Shown in pieces: positions 16,753-23,971 of a stretch of 64,000 bases of DNA. The translations under genes and the position numbers were made by a program. Each line of letters starts with the position of its first letter. Positions within the stretch are counted from its first letter, which is position 1. Source of the stretch: DATKZM01 sp035527975. GTDB lineage: Bacteria; Pseudomonadota; Alphaproteobacteria; JAPULJ01. Location of the stretch: contig DATKZM010000058.1 of NCBI GenBank assembly GCA_035527975.1, forward strand, positions 1 through 64,000. The letters are read 5' to 3'. Under the pieces are notes generated by a model. That model did not search any database. It saw only the letters and a list, made by a program, of their open reading frames with translations, and was not told the origin of the DNA.

Positions 16753-18753
16753 TCAGAGCGCCGCGGCGAGGCGAACGCCTTCTTCGATGGCGCGTTGGGC
16801 GTCGAGCTCGCGGGCAAGCTTGGCGCCGCCGATCACATGCACCGATGCGCCGGCGGCTTCCAACGCGCCGACCAGATCGTCGCGCGGCTCCTGCCCGGCG
16901 CAAAGCACCACGCTGTCGCAGGCGATCACCCGGTCCTCGCCGCCGACCGTGATGTGGAGACCGTCATCGTCGATACGCCGGTACGTCGCGCCCGCGATCA
17001 TCTCGACCTGCGCGCGCAGCAGCACCAGGCGATGCACCCAGCCGGTCGACTTGCCTGGCCCCGCACCCATGCGGCCATCGCTGCGCTGCAGGAGCACGAC
17101 GTCATGCGCCGGCGCCGGGGACGCCGGCGCGCCGTCGACGCCCCAGGTCGCGCGAAAGGCAGCGATGTCGCGGTGGCTCTTGTGACCGCGTTCGACCAGA
17201 TGGACCGCAACATCGACGCCGATGCCCCCCGCACCGATCACGGCAACCCGCCGTCCTGGTTCACGCGCACCGGAGAGCAATTGCTCGTAGGTCATGACCA
17301 TAGGATGGTCGACGCCGTCGATCTCGGGTACGCGCGGCGCGACGCCGCAGGCAATCACCGTCTCATCGAAACCATCGAGATCCGACGCGCCCGCTTCGGC
17401 GCCAAGTTTCAGATCGACACCGGTTGCCGCGATACGGCTGCGGTAATAGCGCAGCGTCTCGTCGAACTCCTCCTTGCCCGGTATCGCGCGCGCCAACGCA
17501 AACTGGCCGCCGATCGCATCGCCAGCTTCGAACAGCGTCACCGTATGGCCGCGCTCGGCGGCAATCGTGGCGCAGGCAAGCCCCGCCACCCCGGCGCCGA
17601 CAACGGCGATCTTCTTCGGGGCCGCGGCCGGTCCCCAATTGAGCTCGGTCTCGCGCGCGGCGCGCGGATTGACGAGGCAGCTTGCCGGGGCGCCGACGAA
17701 ATATTTGTCGAGGCAGGCCTGATTGCAGGCGATACAGGTGTTGATGTGGTCTGGTCGGCCGTCGCGCGCCTTTGCCATGAAGTCGGCATCGGCCAGAAAG
17801 GGCCGCGCCATCGAGACCATATCGGCCTCGCCCTCGGCGATGATCCGCTCGGCAACCTCCGGTGTGTTGATCCGGTTTGAGCCGACCAGCGGCACGCCGA
17901 CCGCACCTTTGAGGCGCGCCGTCGCCCAGGTCCAGCCGCCACGCGGGACGGCTTGAGCGATGGTCGGAATGCGGGCCTCGTGCCAGCCGACGCCGGAGTT
18001 GAGGATGTCGGCCCCGGCCGCCTCGCACATCTTGGCGAGCGCCATCACCTCCTCGAACGGACTGCCATCCTCGACGATGTCGAGCACCGAGAGCCGGTAC
18101 ATGATGATGAAGCCGGGATCGGATGCCGCGCGGACCGCCTTGATCATTTCCAAGGGAAAGCGCGCCCGGTTTTCAAAGCTGCCGCCCCAGCGGTCCTCGC
18201 GCTTGTTCGTGTGGGGCGCGATGAACTCGTTGACCAGATAGCCTTCCGAGCCCATCAGCTCGACCCCGTCATAACCCGCCGACTGGGCGAGCCTGGCGGC
18301 GCGCGCGAAGTCGGCGATCGTCTGCTCGATCTCGCCTTCGCTCAGCTCGCGGGGGATATCCTTGTTGATCGGCGAGCGGATCGGCGAGGGCGCGACGATC
18401 TCGTCATGATAACCGTAGCGCCCGGCATGGAGGAGCTGCAGCAGGATACGCCCGCCCTCCTTTTGGACCGCCTTGGGGATGGGCACATGATCGGCGACAT
18501 CCGCCTCGCTTTCGATATAGGCCGCGGGCCCGCTCATGCGCCCGGCCCGGTTGGGCGCAAAGCCGCCCGTCACCATCAGCGCACAGCCGCCGCGCGCGCG
18601 CTCGGCATAAAAGGCCGCCAGACGGATCAGCCCCTCGGCCGATTCCTCGAGATTGGTGTGCATCGAGCCCATCAGCGCCCGGTTGGGCAGCTCATGCGGG
18701 CCGACCTTGATCGGCGTGAAGAGGTGCGGAAAGGAGGACGAGGATGAGGGCAT
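16753..18753 (-). CDS. fadH: 2,4-dienoyl-CoA reductase-type NADH:flavin oxidoreductase
   Basis: 666 residues. An N-terminal old-yellow-enzyme barrel (about 1-370) opens FTPIKVGPHELPNRALMGSM. A [4Fe-4S] site follows as CIACNQACLDKYF plus a further Cys in PASCLVNP. The C-terminal pyridine-nucleotide fold contains VVGAGVAGLACATIAAERG and VIGAGGIGVDVAVHL. This is the layout of FadH, which moves electrons from NADPH via FAD, FeS and FMN to a dienoyl-CoA; trimethylamine dehydrogenase shares the architecture. First gene of an operon with GST- and MBL-type genes. A perfect TTACGT-N2-ACGTAA palindrome lies 20 bases upstream. Confidence 0.85.
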   Translation of the reverse strand: MPSSSSSFPHLFTPIKVGPHELPNRALMGSMHTNLEESAEGLIRLAAFYAERARGGCALMVTGGFAPNRAGRMSGPAAYIESEADVADHVPIPKAVQKEGGRILLQLLHAGRYGYHDEIVAPSPIRSPINKDIPRELSEGEIEQTIADFARAARLAQSAGYDGVELMGSEGYLVNEFIAPHTNKREDRWGGSFENRARFPLEMIKAVRAASDPGFIIMYRLSVLDIVEDGSPFEEVMALAKMCEAAGADILNSGVGWHEARIPTIAQAVPRGGWTWATARLKGAVGVPLVGSNRINTPEVAERIIAEGEADMVSMARPFLADADFMAKARDGRPDHINTCIACNQACLDKYFVGAPASCLVNPRAARETELNWGPAAAPKKIAVVGAGVAGLACATIAAERGHTVTLFEAGDAIGGQFALARAIPGKEEFDETLRYYRSRIAATGVDLKLGAEAGASDLDGFDETVIACGVAPRVPEIDGVDHPMVMTYEQLLSGAREPGRRVAVIGAGGIGVDVAVHLVERGHKSHRDIAAFRATWGVDGAPASPAPAHDVVLLQRSDGRMGAGPGKSTGWVHRLVLLRAQVEMIAGATYRRIDDDGLHITVGGEDRVIACDSVVLCAGQEPRDDLVGALEAAGASVHVIGGAKLARELDAQRAIEEGVRLAAAL

Positions 18754-18772
18754 GTTGATTATCGAATTCCGT

Positions 18773-18786
18773 TTACGTCAACGTAA
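18773..18786. promoter_or_regulatory. Palindromic operator TTACGT-CA-ACGTAA before fadH
   Basis: A perfect 6-bp inverted repeat with a 2-base centre, ending 20 bases before the fadH ATG. Operators of this type are typical of dimeric regulators of fatty- and branched-chain-acid catabolism. The regulator is not encoded next to it. Confidence 0.5.
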
Positions 18787-18919
18787 GCGCCCGACGATAG
18801 AAGCGCACCTCCCCCTTCGTCAATGTGTCGCATTGAGACATCGACAGCGAAACGGCTCCGCGCCGATGAATATGCCAGCGCACAACCGGAATCGGATATG
18901 TTTGTATCGAGGAGGCTGG

Positions 18920-19408
18920 ATGGAGCGATCACCGACAATGCTGGACGCGATACCGGCTCGCCCCGGCGCCTACCTTCTGGAAATCGCACTCGACAAGCCG
19001 CTTGCCATCGACACGGCGCGGCTGCGCGGCACGTTGCCCGCTGGCGCCTATGGCTATGCCGGCAGCGCCCGTGGGCCCGGCGGTCTGCGGGCGCGGATCG
19101 CGCGCCACCTGAAATCCGAAAAGCGCCCGCACTGGCACGTCGACCGGGTGACCATCGCCGGCCGGGTGACCGGTATTGCCTTCGCGGAGAACGCCGGCGA
19201 GTGCGCCCTTGCCCAGGCGATTGCCGCCTGCCCGGGTGCCGCGATCCCGCTGGCCGGTTTCGGCAGTTCCGATTGCCGGCGCTGCCGTGCCCATCTCGTT
19301 CGCTTGCCCGGCGCGGTTTCGCGTGTTTCTGCGGTTACGGCCATCACTGGCATTATCGAAAGCGCGGGGTTGCGTTATCTTGCCCTGCCGCCCGCGGCCG
19401 TACTGTGA
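18920..19408 (+). CDS. DUF123 family protein (GIY-YIG-like)
   Basis: 162 residues. PGAYLLEIALDKPL, GAYGYAGSARGPGG, HWHVD and FGSSDCRRCRAHLVRLP are the conserved blocks of DUF123, a family distantly related to GIY-YIG nucleases and found alone or fused to archaeal endonuclease III. ATG 18920 has a GGAGG site four bases upstream; the open frame extends to 18653 only inside the divergent fadH gene. A DNA-processing role is suggested by the family but not demonstrated. The downstream secreted-protein gene follows after 19 bases. Confidence 0.75.
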   Translation: MERSPTMLDAIPARPGAYLLEIALDKPLAIDTARLRGTLPAGAYGYAGSARGPGGLRARIARHLKSEKRPHWHVDRVTIAGRVTGIAFAENAGECALAQAIAACPGAAIPLAGFGSSDCRRCRAHLVRLPGAVSRVSAVTAITGIIESAGLRYLALPPAAVL

Positions 19409-19427
19409 AGCGTCCCTTAGGAAACAT

Positions 19428-20342
19428 ATGTCCCGCATGACCCGCCGCCCCCGCCATCTGTTCATCACGGCAATGCTCGCCGTCCTGTTTGCCTGGGCGG
19501 AGGCCGCGGCGCTGCCGCCCACCGACTACCCGCCCGGCGGCGGCAAGGAGAATATCCCGGGAACGGGATCGGGCGACCGGAAGGAAGGCACCAAGGAAGC
19601 CGGCGGCAAGAAGGGCGATAAAAAAGGCGCCAACAAGGGCGACAAGAAAGGTGGCGGCAAAAAGGGCGGCGACAAGAGCGCCAAGAACGGCAATGGTAAG
19701 GGCAAGGGAAAAGGTAAAGGCGATCCCGATGCCCCGCCTTTCGAGGTTACAACAGGGGTCGTCCTGCGCACGCCGACAACGCGCACGGCGGCGGGCGAGC
19801 CTCGCCCGCCCTGGAAGCAGGTCGATATCGCCAAGGTCGGGCTGCGCGGCGAGGCGGAAAAGGGCAAGCGAGCAACGGTGGTGCCGTTCAGCGAGAAGAC
19901 CGAAGCCTTTCAGCTGCCGATCATCGAGGCGCGCAAGCGCAACACCTGCGCTGCGACCGGCAAGCCCTGGTGGGCAATCACGCTTGCGCCCGCCAGGCAA
20001 TCCGCGCTGCGGGGCGTTCGGCCCAACCGCTACCGCGACGCCGACAAGCCGATCGACGCCGCCGTGATTTATCCGGCGCAGGAAAAGGCGCTGTTCATCG
20101 AACCGCTGCTGATCCCCAAGAGCGACATTCCCGACAAGTTCCTGCCCAAGACGCTGGTCGGCGGGGTCGACCTCAACGACGACGGCAAGGCGGACCTGAT
20201 GTTTCTCGAGTATTGCTGCCGCGACCGCACCAAGACCGTGCCGGAATGCCTTGCCACCTGCACACGCGTCTATTGGCTCAAAAAGGACAAGAAGACCAAG
20301 AAGGAATCCTGGAAGCTGATCGGCCGCCTGGCGCCCTGCTGA
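19428..20342 (+). CDS. Secreted protein with Lys/Gly-rich linker and Cys-rich C-terminal domain
   Basis: 304 residues, unrecognised family. Residues 1-27 form a Sec signal peptide (basic RRPRH start, hydrophobic LFITAMLAVLFAW, cleavage near AEAAA). Residues about 40-100 are almost entirely Lys, Gly, Asp and Asn (KKGDKKGANKGDKKGGGKKG), a flexible, highly basic linker. The remaining 200 residues look folded, with seven Cys toward the C-terminus and an EF-hand/FG-GAP-like loop DLNDDGKADLMF. A periplasmic or surface protein binding polyanions or calcium would fit, but function is unknown. Confidence 0.72.
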   Translation: MSRMTRRPRHLFITAMLAVLFAWAEAAALPPTDYPPGGGKENIPGTGSGDRKEGTKEAGGKKGDKKGANKGDKKGGGKKGGDKSAKNGNGKGKGKGKGDPDAPPFEVTTGVVLRTPTTRTAAGEPRPPWKQVDIAKVGLRGEAEKGKRATVVPFSEKTEAFQLPIIEARKRNTCAATGKPWWAITLAPARQSALRGVRPNRYRDADKPIDAAVIYPAQEKALFIEPLLIPKSDIPDKFLPKTLVGGVDLNDDGKADLMFLEYCCRDRTKTVPECLATCTRVYWLKKDKKTKKESWKLIGRLAPC

Positions 20343-20372
20343 GTTCGCCTGCCAATGCGCGTACCAGCCCGC

Positions 20373-20443
20373 TTGCCTGACGACACCTTGCTCTGCTTGC
20401 GCGACGACACCTTGCCCCGCTTGCGTGACGATGCCTTGCCCCG
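20373..20443. repeat. 24-bp tandem repeat, three units
   Basis: Units start at 20373, 20397 and 20421, each of the pattern TTGC-TGACGA-ACCTTGC-C-GC; the third lacks its last base. The array lies in the gap after the secreted-protein gene. Being a multiple of three, it could add or lose eight codons if it were ever read, but no frame with a credible start crosses it. Confidence 0.75.
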
Positions 20444-20488
20444 ATAGTCTCCCGCGCAATCCCGTCACGCATACCGAACGGCGCCACC

Positions 20489-21430
20489 TTGCAAGCGGTC
20501 CTCGACATTGTCCTGCCGGTCTTCGGGCTGGTGCTGCTCGGCTATCTTGTCGCGCGCACGCCGCTGCTCACGCCCGAGGGCATCAAGGGCATCACGAATT
20601 TCGTCTTCTTCGTCGCCATCCCGGTCATGCTGTTCCGCTCGGTGAGCGGCCTCAAGATTCCCGATAGCGTCGACCCCCTGCTCCCCGTCGCCTACTTCGC
20701 GGGCGTAATCGTGGTCTACGCGGCCTCGATGGTGTTCGCCCGCGGGGCCTTCAGGCTCGGCGGGGACGATTGCGCGCTCTTCGCCATGGGTTCGACCTAT
20801 TCCAACCTGGTGCTGCTCGGCATTCCGCTGGTCTATCTGGCGCTCGGCGACAAGGGATTGATCGCCCTCCTCCTCGTCGTCGCCGTGCATGCGCTGGTGC
20901 TGATCACCTTCACCACCATCGTCATCGAGCTGACCCGGGGCCGCGGGGATACCTGGCGCCGCTCCGTCGTCGCAGCAGCCGGCGCGCTGATCCGCAACCC
21001 CCTCATTCTCGGCCTGGCGGCCGGGCTGATCTGGGGCGCCACGGGATTGGAGTTGCCAAAATCGGTGGAGCGTCTGGCCGACATGCTGAAGGCGGCAGCG
21101 CCACCGGCGGCGTTGTTCGCCGTCGGGGCCTCGCTTGCCGGGTTCAAACTGGTGGGCGATCCGGCCCAGAGCGCAACTATCATCGTGCTCAAGCTGGTGG
21201 CGCTGCCCGCCGCGGTCTGGGTTTCGGCAGTCTATGTCTTTGCGCTCAGCCCCCTCAATGTCGCAGTCGCGACGCTTGCGGCGGCCATGCCGACCGGCGT
21301 CAACGCTTTCCTTTTGGCCAGCGCCTACGATACCTACCGCGAGCGTTCGGCGACCGCCGTGGTTGTGTCAACCGCGCTTGCGGTGGTCACGGTCGGCCTG
21401 TTGATCGCGGTCTTAGCCCCGGCCGCGTGA
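20489..21430 (+). CDS. AEC-family (auxin efflux carrier-like) transporter
   Basis: 313 residues with about ten hydrophobic helices in two bundles. The start VLDIVLPVFGLVLLGYLVAR, the centre break near RSVVAAAGALIRNPLILGLA, and the closing GVNAFLLASAYDTYRERSAT are characteristic of AEC permeases (MdcF/MleP-like). These export or exchange dicarboxylates and other anions across the inner membrane. Start is TTG at 20489 with no strong ribosome site, so a slightly different start is possible. Substrate not inferable. Confidence 0.85.
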   Translation: MQAVLDIVLPVFGLVLLGYLVARTPLLTPEGIKGITNFVFFVAIPVMLFRSVSGLKIPDSVDPLLPVAYFAGVIVVYAASMVFARGAFRLGGDDCALFAMGSTYSNLVLLGIPLVYLALGDKGLIALLLVVAVHALVLITFTTIVIELTRGRGDTWRRSVVAAAGALIRNPLILGLAAGLIWGATGLELPKSVERLADMLKAAAPPAALFAVGASLAGFKLVGDPAQSATIIVLKLVALPAAVWVSAVYVFALSPLNVAVATLAAAMPTGVNAFLLASAYDTYRERSATAVVVSTALAVVTVGLLIAVLAPAA

Positions 21431-21532
21431 TTGCCGTTGCCCGTCGCCTCAGCACTGACCGCGCGGGCATTGACCGCGCGGGTCGTTTGCGCGAGTTCTT
21501 TGCCAGTCCCAGCGTCAGGTCCGGAGCCCGAC

Positions 21533-22402
21533 ATGTCACCAGCCGACCCCCAAAGCACCCCGCAATCCGGAATGGACGACCAGCACGCATTCTGGAACGA
21601 AGTTCAAGGTCCCAAATGGGTACGACTGCAAGCGCGCATAGACCCGGCGCTCGCCCCCGTCGGCGCGGCGACGATCGAACGCCTCGCACCCCAACCGGGC
21701 GAGCACGTCCTCGATGTCGGCAGCGGCTGCGGCGAGACCAGCCTGTCGATCGCCGGGCGGGTCGCGCCCGGCGGCACGGTGACCGGCGCGGATATCTCGC
21801 GGCCGATGCTGGAACTGGCCCGCAGCCGAGCCACGCAGGCGGGCGCCGCCGTCACTTTCATCGAAGCGAACGCCCAGAGCCACGCCTTTGAGGCGGACAG
21901 CTTCGACGCCGTGTTCTCGCGTTTCGGCGTGATGTTCTTTGACGATTTCAAGGCCGCATTCGCAAACCTGCTACGCGCGACCAAGCCGGGCGGCCGCATG
22001 GCGCTCGGCGCCTGGCGGACGCGAAAGGACAACCCCTGGGCCATGACCGCGGTGCCGATCGCCCGGCCTTACGTGGAGCTGCCGCCACGCCCAGCGTCAG
22101 GCGATCCCGGGCAGTTCGCCTTCGAGGATGAGGGTTTCGTCCGCGGGATCCTTGAGAGCTCGGGCTGGTCGAAGGTGGGCTTCGAGCGGTTTGATGTCGA
22201 TCTCCGCGTCGGTGATTCGGTCGACGACGCGGCGGAGTTCCTGATCGAAATGGGCCCCGTGGCTGCGCCGCTGGCCGCCGCCGACGAAAAGACCCGCGCC
22301 GCCGTGGGTCGCGAATTGCGGGCGGCGCTTGAAGCCCATGCCGGCCCTGACGGCGTCCACCTCGGCTCAAGCTCCTGGATCATCACTGCGCGCAAGGCTT
22401 GA
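21533..22402 (+). CDS. Class I SAM-dependent methyltransferase
   Basis: 289 residues. Motif I is HVLDVGSGCGETSLSIA, followed by the acidic end of the second strand in VTGADISRPML and motif IV in FDAVFSRFGVMFF; LLRATKPGGRMALGAW is the post-III block. Similar to UbiE/Methyltransf_11 enzymes that methylate small molecules. ATG 21533 follows a GGAG site at seven bases. A short hairpin overlaps its stop codon. Substrate unknown. Confidence 0.82.
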   Translation: MSPADPQSTPQSGMDDQHAFWNEVQGPKWVRLQARIDPALAPVGAATIERLAPQPGEHVLDVGSGCGETSLSIAGRVAPGGTVTGADISRPMLELARSRATQAGAAVTFIEANAQSHAFEADSFDAVFSRFGVMFFDDFKAAFANLLRATKPGGRMALGAWRTRKDNPWAMTAVPIARPYVELPPRPASGDPGQFAFEDEGFVRGILESSGWSKVGFERFDVDLRVGDSVDDAAEFLIEMGPVAAPLAAADEKTRAAVGRELRAALEAHAGPDGVHLGSSSWIITARKA

Positions 22403-22436
22403 CCGGATCAACCATGGTCGTGATCGACCGATCCGG
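22403..22436. terminator. Hairpin at the methyltransferase stop
   Basis: CCGGATC (22403-22409) pairs with GATCCGG (22430-22436) directly after the TGA. There is no T-run, so a weak terminator or 3'-end stabiliser is possible. Confidence 0.35.
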
Positions 22437-22515
22437 CCCTGGAATTCTAGATTGCGCGCGTGATCGACACACTTTTGACATCGACACCGTTATGACATTG
22501 AGCATGGGGGATTTT

Positions 22516-22545
22516 TTGCGAATCATCCTGGGCTGTGTATATAAC
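22516..22545 (+). promoter_or_regulatory. Probable promoter of the liv-type operon
   Basis: TTGCGA (22516) is followed by TATATA (22538) at 16 bases, or by TATAAC (22540) at 18. It lies about 65 bases before the binding-protein ATG, in a locally AT-richer stretch. Confidence 0.4.
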
Positions 22546-22609
22546 TCGCTCGTGGGTCCCTAGTCTGTCCAAAATAGGCGGGGCCACGATAATCACAGGG
22601 AGGCATTCG

Positions 22610-23815
22610 ATGCGTACCATAAAAGCAATGCTCGTGGCCGGAGCCGCAGCCTTGATGGCCGCGGGTACGGCCGAGGCACGAGAGATCAAGATCGGCTTCG
22701 TCGCGCCGAAATCCGGCGGCGCGGCCCAGCTTGGCGATCAAATGGAGAAGGGCGCGCGGCTCTACATGAAGCTGCATCAGAAGGAGCTGGGCGGCGATAC
22801 GATCAATCTCATCGTCCGCGATTCCAAGCGTCCGGGCGGCCCCATCGCCAAGGCAGCGGCCCAGGAGCTGATCACCCGCGAGAAGGTCGAGCTGCTGACC
22901 GGCCTCGTCTTCTCACCCAATGCGATGTCGGTGGCGCCGTTGGCCACCGCCGCCAATGTTCCGGTCGTGATCATGAACGCCGGCACCTCGTGGATCACCA
23001 CGCTGTCGCCCAACCTCGCCCGCGTTTCCTTCACCATGTGGCAGGCCGGCTTCATCATGGGCGAGCACGCCGCTAAGGTAATGAAGTGCAAGACCGCCGT
23101 CTCCGGCTACACCAACTATCCTCCGGGAAAAGACAGCGTCGCCGCCTTCAAGCGCGGCTTCGAGGGCGCCGGCGGTTCGGTCGTAGAGTCGCTGCCAATG
23201 GGCGGCCCGCGTAGCGCACCGGATTTCACACCCTTCTTCCAGCGCGTGAAGGACATCAAGCCGAACTGCTTCTACGTCTTCGTGCCCGGCGGCAACCACG
23301 CCGCGGGGGCTTCCAAGACTTATGTCGCGCTCAACATGAAACGAGCCGGCATCAAGCTGATCGGCCCCGGCGACGTAACCCACGATCTGCAGCTGCAGAG
23401 CATCGGGCCGAACATCGCCGGCACCGTCGTCGCGATCCACTATCACGCCGATTTGCCGAACGCGACCAACCGAGCCTATGTCAAGGCGTTCAAGGCCGAG
23501 TACGGCGCCAAGGCCACGCCGGACTTTGTCAGCGTCGGCGGTTATGACGGCATGGCCGCGATTTTCCACGTCATCAAGGCCGCCAAGGGCAAGCGGATCA
23601 CGGCCAAGGGTGCGATCGCGTCCCTGCGCGGCTGGAAGCACAACAGCCCGCGCGGCCCGATTATGATCGACCCGGTGACGCGCGACATCGTGCAGAACAT
23701 CTACGTATCTGAGGTCTGGAACGATGGCGGCGTGCTGCGGCACAAGGTCTTGCGGACCTTCCGGGCCGTGAAAGACAAGTGCAAGGTGCTGAAGATCGGC
23801 AAGTGCGGCAAGTAG
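22610..23815 (+). CDS. Periplasmic binding protein of a branched-chain-amino-acid/aromatic ABC importer
   Basis: 401 residues. Signal peptide is residues 1-24 (MRTIKAMLVAGAAALMAAG, cleavage near AEA). The mature part is a type I periplasmic-binding fold of the LivK/HAAT class, with the first strand EIKIGFVAPKSGGAAQLGDQ and a hinge around PKSGGAAQ. ATG 22610 has a perfect AGGGAGG site six bases upstream. It opens an operon with a fused permease, two ATPases and an LLM flavoenzyme. In Rhodopseudomonas hba and related loci, such importers carry aromatic acids, and the neighbouring aromatic genes make that plausible here. Confidence 0.9.
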   Translation: MRTIKAMLVAGAAALMAAGTAEAREIKIGFVAPKSGGAAQLGDQMEKGARLYMKLHQKELGGDTINLIVRDSKRPGGPIAKAAAQELITREKVELLTGLVFSPNAMSVAPLATAANVPVVIMNAGTSWITTLSPNLARVSFTMWQAGFIMGEHAAKVMKCKTAVSGYTNYPPGKDSVAAFKRGFEGAGGSVVESLPMGGPRSAPDFTPFFQRVKDIKPNCFYVFVPGGNHAAGASKTYVALNMKRAGIKLIGPGDVTHDLQLQSIGPNIAGTVVAIHYHADLPNATNRAYVKAFKAEYGAKATPDFVSVGGYDGMAAIFHVIKAAKGKRITAKGAIASLRGWKHNSPRGPIMIDPVTRDIVQNIYVSEVWNDGGVLRHKVLRTFRAVKDKCKVLKIGKCGK

Positions 23816-23857
23816 GCGACCCGCCGCACCGACGCTGATTTCGGTTTCGTCGGAGAC

Positions 23858-23883
23858 AGCCGGCCGCTTTAGAGCGGCCGGCT
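23858..23883 (+). terminator. Strong GC hairpin between binding-protein and permease genes
   Basis: An 11-bp perfect stem AGCCGGCCGCT with a TTAG loop and no T-run. Intra-operon hairpins here commonly protect the binding-protein mRNA and lower downstream expression, so it is more likely an attenuating or stabilising element than a full terminator. Confidence 0.6.
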
Positions 23884-23971
23884 GCTGTCCCTCACGAAAG
23901 CGGGTGCGAGACGACTGTTGGGGGGCGCGCCGCCGGCCGAGGGCCGGACTGCGGCGGCGCAAGAGACCATA

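Noticed and set aside
20373..20443. CRISPR-like regular repeat
   Set aside because: 24-bp units with no spacers between them and no cas genes.
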